Positions 42,991 to 48,051 of a DNA stretch of 48,051 nucleotides are shown here, in pieces. Numbering within the stretch: the stretch's first letter is position 1; every line of letters begins with the position of its first letter. The stretch is from Bacteroidaceae bacterium (GTDB lineage Bacteria > Bacteroidota > Bacteroidia > Bacteroidales > Bacteroidaceae): assembly GCA_902362595.1 (NCBI GenBank), contig CABIXF010000018.1:22018-70068 (forward strand). Direction: 5' to 3'. The notes below the pieces were generated by a model that did no database searches, had not been told where the DNA came from, and saw nothing but the letters and a program-made list of their open reading frames with translations. The position numbers and the translations under genes are program-made.

Positions 42991-45519
42991 ATGAAGAAAC
43001 TGATATTTTTATTTATTAGTATATTCTCTCTCGTCGCACTGAACTCGTGCGACAAGAGAGACGATATCCGAAAGGATATTGATGATTTGAATTCTCGGTT
43101 AGATCAGTTGGAAGCAAATCTTCCTCAGTTTAATGAGGATATCTCAAATTATCAGGGATTGTTGGATGGAAAATTACTGGTAATGGGATATTCGTTGAGT
43201 GAAAATGGAGACTATACTGTGGAGTTGAGCAATGGAGAAACAATCCATGTTTGTAGTGGAAATCCTACAGAAGAACTTCCTCTGCTTTCAATTGGTGAAG
43301 GAGGATGGTATTATACACAAGACGGTGAGACTTATCCTTTGATGAACTCAAATGGACAACAGGCTCCGGCTTTGGGAGAAACAGGAGTGACTCCACAGAT
43401 TCGTGTTGATGCACAAGGTATGTGGGAGTATTCATTGGATGGTGGATTGTCATGGCTGGGAAATATTGGTCCGGCTAATCCCGGAAAAGGTAGTGCGGGA
43501 ACTTCTATCTTTACAGGAGTGAAAGTGGCAGATGATGGGTCTTCCTTGACTTTCGAATGGAAGAATGGAGATGAAACACTGAGCAAGACCATTTCTTTGT
43601 ATGGCGGTTTGGCACTGACTGTGGAATATGGTTCAGGTCCGGTGGCTTTTGCCTTGGGAGAATCACGTGAATTTAATGTGACTCAGGAAGGAGTGGAAAA
43701 CGTGGTGATTGAAACCAATACTTGGGGAGTAAAGCTGGATGAAACAAAAATCCGGGTAACTGCTCCCGTAGTCAATACACAAGGAAAAGAATATGAGGAT
43801 AACATTATCCTGAAGATATTCTCGAAAGAAGGATATTGCAGGGTGGTGAAGGTTCCGGTGAAGTTATTAACAACAACAATCGATGAAAATTCTGCCACAG
43901 CGTGGCAGAATTTTTTGTTTAATAATGCCGAGAATGTATTGCTGGATTATTCGTATGCCGGATATGACCACGGTGAAAGTGTACCGGTGGACGGATTTGC
44001 TTGGGGATATAAAGTGATTAATGTAAAAGACCGCATGGACAAGGACCACTTGTCTGCACGCGAAGCTTTGATAAAAATCTTGGATGAAAACAAGCTGGTA
44101 CGTGTTTCCAGCACTTCTGCTACAAATGCGAATGCAAAGATTGTGATTTATTTTCCGGCCGGTGATTATGATTTGCAGCCGGAAGGTAACTCTGAAAAAT
44201 TCCCTGAAATTTATGGGGGAAATTTCGTGATAAAAGGTGACGGAGCGGGCAAGACACGTCTGATGATGAATAACTCGATTGGAACCAGTGAATCGACTAC
44301 GGCTCCCTTGTTGGCAATCAAGCATACCAATAGTCCGACAAATATAAATAATTCTAAGGTTTTGGCGACGGTTTCTGAAAATGCAGCCAAAGGTAGTTTT
44401 AGTGTGAAGGTGGAATCGACCAGTGGTCTATCTTCAGGAAAATGGGTACAGCTTCGTTTGCGGAGTGGAGATGATGCCTTGCTCAAGGAAGAGTTGGGCC
44501 CAATCTATAATCAGAAGAAAGCAGCCTGGTCGGTGGCTCAACAGCCGGGATTATCTGGAAGCAATGAGGATGGAAAGGGAATTAATGTCATGGAATTTCA
44601 TCAGATCAAGTCTGTCAGTGGAAATGTGGTGACTTTTTATGAACCGATTATGCATGAGGTGAATGTGGCTTACAAGGACTATGACGGTGGATGGGTGATT
44701 CGTGATTATAAATATTTTGAAAATGTTGGTGTAGAAGACCTGAGCTTTGTCGGTAAGGCCATTACTCCTTATTACCATCATGGAGAAGGACAGGATGAAT
44801 CGAAAGCATGGCTGTATGACAGTGGATACGTACCTTTGCAGTTGAACCGCGTGGTAAATTCATGGGTGCGCAACGTAAGTTTTGAGAGTGTGAGTGAGGC
44901 CATTACCTTTGGGGAGTCGGCCAACTGCTCTGCCTATAATATTACGATCACAGGAAATCGAGGTCATTCGGCTGTACGTGCACAAGGTTCCAGCCGGGTA
45001 TTTATCGGAAAGGTACAGGACGAAAGTGCTGATTCACGCGGACATGGGCAGTGGCACGGTTGTGGCGTGTCAAAGCCCAGCATAGGAACTGTAGTCTGGA
45101 ATTGTAACTGGGGACAGGATGCTTGCTTTGAGTCACATGCTACTCAGCCTCGTGCGACGTTGTTCGACAACTGCCGGGGAGGTCTCGTCCGCTATCATGC
45201 GGGTGGAGCAGAAAATGAAGCCCCCAATCATCTTGCAGACCTCACTTTATGGAACTTGTATGTGACGGGTACAACTGATGAAAAAGGTGAGAATTTCGCT
45301 TCTGACTTTAAGTGGTGGGATGCAGGAAATATTTGGTGGAAAATATGTCCTCCTATTGTAGTTGGTACTCATGGCAATGCTGTAACGTTCTCGAAAGAAG
45401 AAGGTCAGGTGACTTATGAAGAAAGTACGGGTGCGAAGGTGACTCCGGAATCACTTTATGAGGCACAACTTCAGAAACGTTTGGGCTATGTTCCGGCATG
45501 GTTGAATGCGTTAAAATAA
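42991..45519 (+). CDS. DUF4988-DUF4955 lipoprotein, PL29-like polysaccharide lyase candidate A (PUL2)
   Basis: The 842-residue lipoprotein (lipobox LNSC, C20, then DKRDDIRKDIDDLNSRLDQL) has a coiled-coil stalk, a beta-repeat region (about 60-190) and an Ig/BACON-like domain (about 205-295). The large C-terminal domain (about 305-842) has the conserved stretches GNRGHSAVRAQGSSRVFIG (655-673), CGVSKPSIG and WGQDACFESHATQPRATL (707-724), and ends PAWLNALK. This matches the DUF4955 region of the PL29 glycosaminoglycan lyase BT_3328 as I recall it. It would cleave an acidic polysaccharide at the cell surface. The catalytic residues of the family are not known to me. It lies 13 bp after the DUF4988/beta-helix gene. 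Confidence 0.82.
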   Translation: MKKLIFLFISIFSLVALNSCDKRDDIRKDIDDLNSRLDQLEANLPQFNEDISNYQGLLDGKLLVMGYSLSENGDYTVELSNGETIHVCSGNPTEELPLLSIGEGGWYYTQDGETYPLMNSNGQQAPALGETGVTPQIRVDAQGMWEYSLDGGLSWLGNIGPANPGKGSAGTSIFTGVKVADDGSSLTFEWKNGDETLSKTISLYGGLALTVEYGSGPVAFALGESREFNVTQEGVENVVIETNTWGVKLDETKIRVTAPVVNTQGKEYEDNIILKIFSKEGYCRVVKVPVKLLTTTIDENSATAWQNFLFNNAENVLLDYSYAGYDHGESVPVDGFAWGYKVINVKDRMDKDHLSAREALIKILDENKLVRVSSTSATNANAKIVIYFPAGDYDLQPEGNSEKFPEIYGGNFVIKGDGAGKTRLMMNNSIGTSESTTAPLLAIKHTNSPTNINNSKVLATVSENAAKGSFSVKVESTSGLSSGKWVQLRLRSGDDALLKEELGPIYNQKKAAWSVAQQPGLSGSNEDGKGINVMEFHQIKSVSGNVVTFYEPIMHEVNVAYKDYDGGWVIRDYKYFENVGVEDLSFVGKAITPYYHHGEGQDESKAWLYDSGYVPLQLNRVVNSWVRNVSFESVSEAITFGESANCSAYNITITGNRGHSAVRAQGSSRVFIGKVQDESADSRGHGQWHGCGVSKPSIGTVVWNCNWGQDACFESHATQPRATLFDNCRGGLVRYHAGGAENEAPNHLADLTLWNLYVTGTTDEKGENFASDFKWWDAGNIWWKICPPIVVGTHGNAVTFSKEEGQVTYEESTGAKVTPESLYEAQLQKRLGYVPAWLNALK

Positions 45520-45533
45520 TATTTCATTATAAA

Positions 45534-45566
45534 TGCCCCGTAATAAAGATAAATTATTGCGGGGCA
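45534..45566 (+). promoter_or_regulatory. GC-rich hairpin between the two lyase-like genes
   Basis: TGCCCCGTAATAA (45534-45546) pairs with TTATTGCGGGGCA (45554-45566); the single non-Watson-Crick position is a T/G, which pairs as U-G in RNA. It stands out in an A/T-rich spacer of 84 bp. No T-run follows (ATTGTCCTT), so it is more likely an mRNA stabiliser or partial attenuator than a full terminator. Confidence 0.6.
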
Positions 45567-45603
45567 ATTGTCCTTAAAAGGTAAACACTTAAACTAAATA
45601 CAG

Positions 45604-47877
45604 ATGAAAAGTAATCGTTTCAAGTCTTGGATAAGTCAGTTAGGCTTTGTGTTTTTCATTTTCTCTTTGTGTATCATGTCCTCATGTAAAAAAGACAATC
45701 TTTCAGCGGATGAGAGCACAGGGGCTGATTCTCCAACAGCAGATGGAGGCTTGGCACAACTGAATCGTGACATAGCTGATATGCAGCAGATAGCGGAAGG
45801 TAAGGTGAAAGTATTGACGTACACGAGGGAAAGTAGTGGCCGATATTTGGTGGAATTGGATAATGAGCATATACTTACCGTATATGCAGAGTCTGAACAA
45901 GTGAAGAAGAATTCCATTCCTTTGGTGGGAATTGATGCAGACGGATATTGGGTGTATGAACTGGATGGGCATACACAAACGTTGACAGATGCTGATGGAC
46001 AGCCTGCTGCAGCCTTAAGTTCGACAGGAAAAGGTATATTAACTCCTCGTTTTCAGGTTGGAGAAAAGCGGTTTTGGGAGGTTTCATATAATGGTACTTC
46101 CTGGATGCAAATAGGGAATCGGCAAGTATGGGATACAGAAAAAGCATCGTCCGCTGCCTATTCTCCTTTTGCCGGATGTACGGTGGATGAAGATGCGCGG
46201 ACCTTGTCGTTGTCGTTGCGTTGTGGAGAACAGGTGATTACATCACAAATAACCGGTAAGACTACAACGGAAGCATGGAACAAGTTTGTGGCTGGTTCTG
46301 CCGATAATGTCTTGCTGGATTTCTCTTATGCGGGGTATAAGCATGGAGAAGAAGAGGCTCCGGATGGATTCTCTTTAGGTTATCAGGTGGTGAATGTACG
46401 TGACCGTATGGTACAGAAGAATATGACGGCCCGAAATGCCTTATTGGATATTATGGCAGAATATAAATTAGATAAAGGCGTAAAAGAGGCTAAGGTGGTA
46501 ATTTATTTTCCAGAAGGACGGTATGTCTTGCATAATGAGGAGGACAATACGTATGATCCTGATAAGACGGATTTTGATTCGGATGGAAAGGGAAATAATA
46601 CCAGTAATGAGATTTTAATGTTTGGAGGAAACTTTATCATAAAGGGTGATGGGGCAGATAAGACATTTTTAGAAATGGAAACTCCTAATTTGCCTAAACA
46701 AAAGTCGGATATGTACTCTTCGCCGGTAATGATTAATATCAAGAATAATGCATGGCTGGGTACAAAATACGAAGTTATAGGAAATGCTGGAAAAGGCACT
46801 TTTACGGTGAAAGTATCCGGCTCGTCTAATTTTAAGGTTGGAGAATGGGTATGTCTCTATTTGCATGACAATAATCCGAAATTGGTTAAGCAAGAATTAC
46901 TTCCTTATGCTTGGGAATCTAATATGACTAATATTTCCACGGAAGGTGTGCAGGTGGAAGATTACCATCAGATTGTGAGCATTAGCGGAGATGAAATCAC
47001 CTTCAAGGAACCAATTATGCATGAAGTGGATACGCAGTGGGACTGGAAACTATGTAAGTATTCTTATTATGAGAATGTAGGTGTGGAAGACTTGACGTTT
47101 GTAGGACATGCTGTGGATGACTTCAAACATCATCGTAGTTGGATAGACGATGGTGCCTATAAACCTATTGCTTTTATGCGCGTGGTGAATTCATGGATGC
47201 GAAGGGTAAATTTTGAAAGTGTAAGTGAAGCTGCTTCTATTATTTCCAGTGCGAATTTTTCTGCATACAATATTGATATTAAAGGAAACCGAGGCCATTC
47301 GGCTATTCGTTCTCAGGGGTCCAGTCGCGTGTTTATTGGTGCTGTACGGGATTATACGGATGGCCCATTGGCTGATGCTTATCCTACGATGCAGAAGAAT
47401 GCCGGGCAATATCATGCTTGTGGGGTATCGAAGCCTAGTATGGGAGCTGTAATTTGGAGAGTGACATGGGGACAGGATGCTTGCTTTGAGTCGCATGCTA
47501 CCCAACCTCGTGCAACGTTGATAGATAATTGTACGGGTGGATTTGTACAATCTCGCCAAGGAGGAGATGCCAATCAAGTTCCTAACCACTTAAATGATTT
47601 GACAATTTGGAATATGTGTTCTACGAATACAAAAGTGAATGGAAATGGCACGCTTCCGGCAAACGGGGAGTTTGATTGGTGGCGTACGGGATGGCAATAT
47701 TGGAAAATCCTTCCTCCAATAATTGTCGGTTTTCATGGTGAACCTGTCAAGTTTGTGCAGGAACAGGTGAAACTGGATGAAAGTAATGGCATTCCTGTAG
47801 AGCCTCAGTCACTTTATGAGGCACAGCTGGCACATCGTTTGGGAAGTGTTCCGGCTTGGTTGAATGCTTTAAAATAA
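45604..47877 (+). CDS. DUF4955 lipoprotein, PL29-like polysaccharide lyase candidate B (PUL2)
   Basis: The 757-residue lipoprotein (lipobox MSSC) is a paralogue of the previous gene product, from about residue 225 to the end. It shares GNRGHSAIRSQGSSRVFIG (561-579), CGVSKPSMG and WGQDACFESHATQPRATL (622-639), and the same PAWLNALK end. Its N-terminal stalk is shorter and it lacks the Ig/BACON-like domain seen in paralogue A. It has an insert (DYTDGPLADAYPTMQKNAGQ) where A has a short loop, so the two may differ in specificity. It is 84 bp after A, past a hairpin, and is the last PUL2 gene in view. Confidence 0.82.
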   Translation: MKSNRFKSWISQLGFVFFIFSLCIMSSCKKDNLSADESTGADSPTADGGLAQLNRDIADMQQIAEGKVKVLTYTRESSGRYLVELDNEHILTVYAESEQVKKNSIPLVGIDADGYWVYELDGHTQTLTDADGQPAAALSSTGKGILTPRFQVGEKRFWEVSYNGTSWMQIGNRQVWDTEKASSAAYSPFAGCTVDEDARTLSLSLRCGEQVITSQITGKTTTEAWNKFVAGSADNVLLDFSYAGYKHGEEEAPDGFSLGYQVVNVRDRMVQKNMTARNALLDIMAEYKLDKGVKEAKVVIYFPEGRYVLHNEEDNTYDPDKTDFDSDGKGNNTSNEILMFGGNFIIKGDGADKTFLEMETPNLPKQKSDMYSSPVMINIKNNAWLGTKYEVIGNAGKGTFTVKVSGSSNFKVGEWVCLYLHDNNPKLVKQELLPYAWESNMTNISTEGVQVEDYHQIVSISGDEITFKEPIMHEVDTQWDWKLCKYSYYENVGVEDLTFVGHAVDDFKHHRSWIDDGAYKPIAFMRVVNSWMRRVNFESVSEAASIISSANFSAYNIDIKGNRGHSAIRSQGSSRVFIGAVRDYTDGPLADAYPTMQKNAGQYHACGVSKPSMGAVIWRVTWGQDACFESHATQPRATLIDNCTGGFVQSRQGGDANQVPNHLNDLTIWNMCSTNTKVNGNGTLPANGEFDWWRTGWQYWKILPPIIVGFHGEPVKFVQEQVKLDESNGIPVEPQSLYEAQLAHRLGSVPAWLNALK

Positions 47878-47891
47878 GATGGAATGAAAAG

Positions 47892-47933
47892 CGGGCAAAC
47901 TTACCGAAAAAAGAATATCGGTAGGTTTGCCCG
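47892..47933 (+). terminator. Strong stem-loop at the end of PUL2
   Basis: CGGGCAAACTTACCGA (47892-47907) pairs with TCGGTAGGTTTGCCCG (47918-47933) over 16 positions, one of them a U-G pair, with a 10-nt loop. It starts 15 bp after the last stop codon. The following T-tract is weak (TGTTTACTG). Confidence 0.7.
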
Positions 47934-47935
47934 TG

Positions 47936-47971
47936 TTTACTGAAGGCCCCAATCTAGGGACATTCAGTAAA
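47936..47971 (+). repeat. Inverted repeat downstream of PUL2
   Basis: TTTACTGAA (47936-47944) and TTCAGTAAA (47963-47971) are a perfect 9-bp inverted repeat with an 18-bp spacer. It lies between two terminator-like hairpins; its role is unclear. Confidence 0.5.
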
Positions 47972-47983
47972 TAATATAAAATT

Positions 47984-48030
47984 AGCCAACTAATTCATAC
48001 ACAAAGTGTTGCGAATTAGCTGGCTTTTTT
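47984..48030 (+). terminator. Intrinsic terminator at the window end
   Basis: AGCCAACTAATTC (47984-47996) pairs with GAATTAGCTGGCT (48013-48025) with one mismatch, followed by TTTTT (48026-48030). This is the best terminator shape of the three structures after PUL2. Confidence 0.75.
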
Positions 48031-48051
48031 GTATCTTTAGGTATTCCCCCG

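Noticed and set aside
34918..47877. PUL2 as a mobile or integrated element
   Set aside because: No integrase, transposase, tRNA or flanking direct repeat was seen. Its lower GC content than the core genes is common for PULs and is not enough evidence.

Overview
The window looks like chromosome of a gut Bacteroidales bacterium, most likely Bacteroides or Phocaeicola. The support is SusC/SusD pairs, an ECF sigma/FecR pair, lipoproteins with acidic residues just after the lipid cysteine, and many promoters of the Bacteroidetes type (TTTG, about 20 bp, TAnnTTTG). No tRNA, rRNA, IS element or CRISPR array was seen.

Layout. 1-2017: edge of a YczE-like membrane protein gene, a divergent AraC-type regulator and a hexapeptide-repeat acetyltransferase. 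2018-2295: a spacer with a 21-bp-period array of near-palindromes. 2296-10393: a polysaccharide utilization locus (PUL1) with a TPR-like lipoprotein, ECF sigma factor, FecR anti-sigma, STN-bearing SusC and SusD; a GH29 alpha-L-fucosidase follows at 10633-12393. 12422-12455: a strong bidirectional terminator. 12477-19083, minus strand: cysQ, an SLC13 anion transporter gene, cysC, cysD, cysN and a PAPS-dependent sulfotransferase gene. This set covers sulfate uptake, activation to PAPS, sulfonate transfer and PAP disposal, with no reductive gene in view. It resembles the Bacteroides steroid/cholesterol sulfonation cluster.

19180-34467: mostly core genes on the minus strand. They are an APC permease, an RND efflux operon (MFP, RND, TolC-like), rsgA, frr, pyrH, the yraN-birA-MATE operon, and psd-pssA with a DUF4834 gene. 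A histidine phosphatase gene and a small-protein/tadA pair lie on the plus strand. 34918-47877: a second PUL (PUL2) with SusC, SusD, a DUF5017-like lipoprotein, a DUF4988/beta-helix lipoprotein and two large paralogous DUF4955 lipoproteins that resemble the PL29 glycosaminoglycan lyase family. PUL2 has no regulator, sulfatase or unsaturated-glycuronidase gene within view. Three stem-loops close it.

How the genes work together. In PUL1 the STN domain of SusC probably signals substrate through FecR to the ECF sigma factor, which would raise susCD expression for a fucosylated glycan. In PUL2 surface lipoproteins bind and probably cleave an acidic polysaccharide, and SusCD imports the products. 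The sulfonation operon stands apart. The oddest local feature is the sigma gene, whose stop codon is lost to a one-base frame difference at a T7 run, so its frame runs into fecR.
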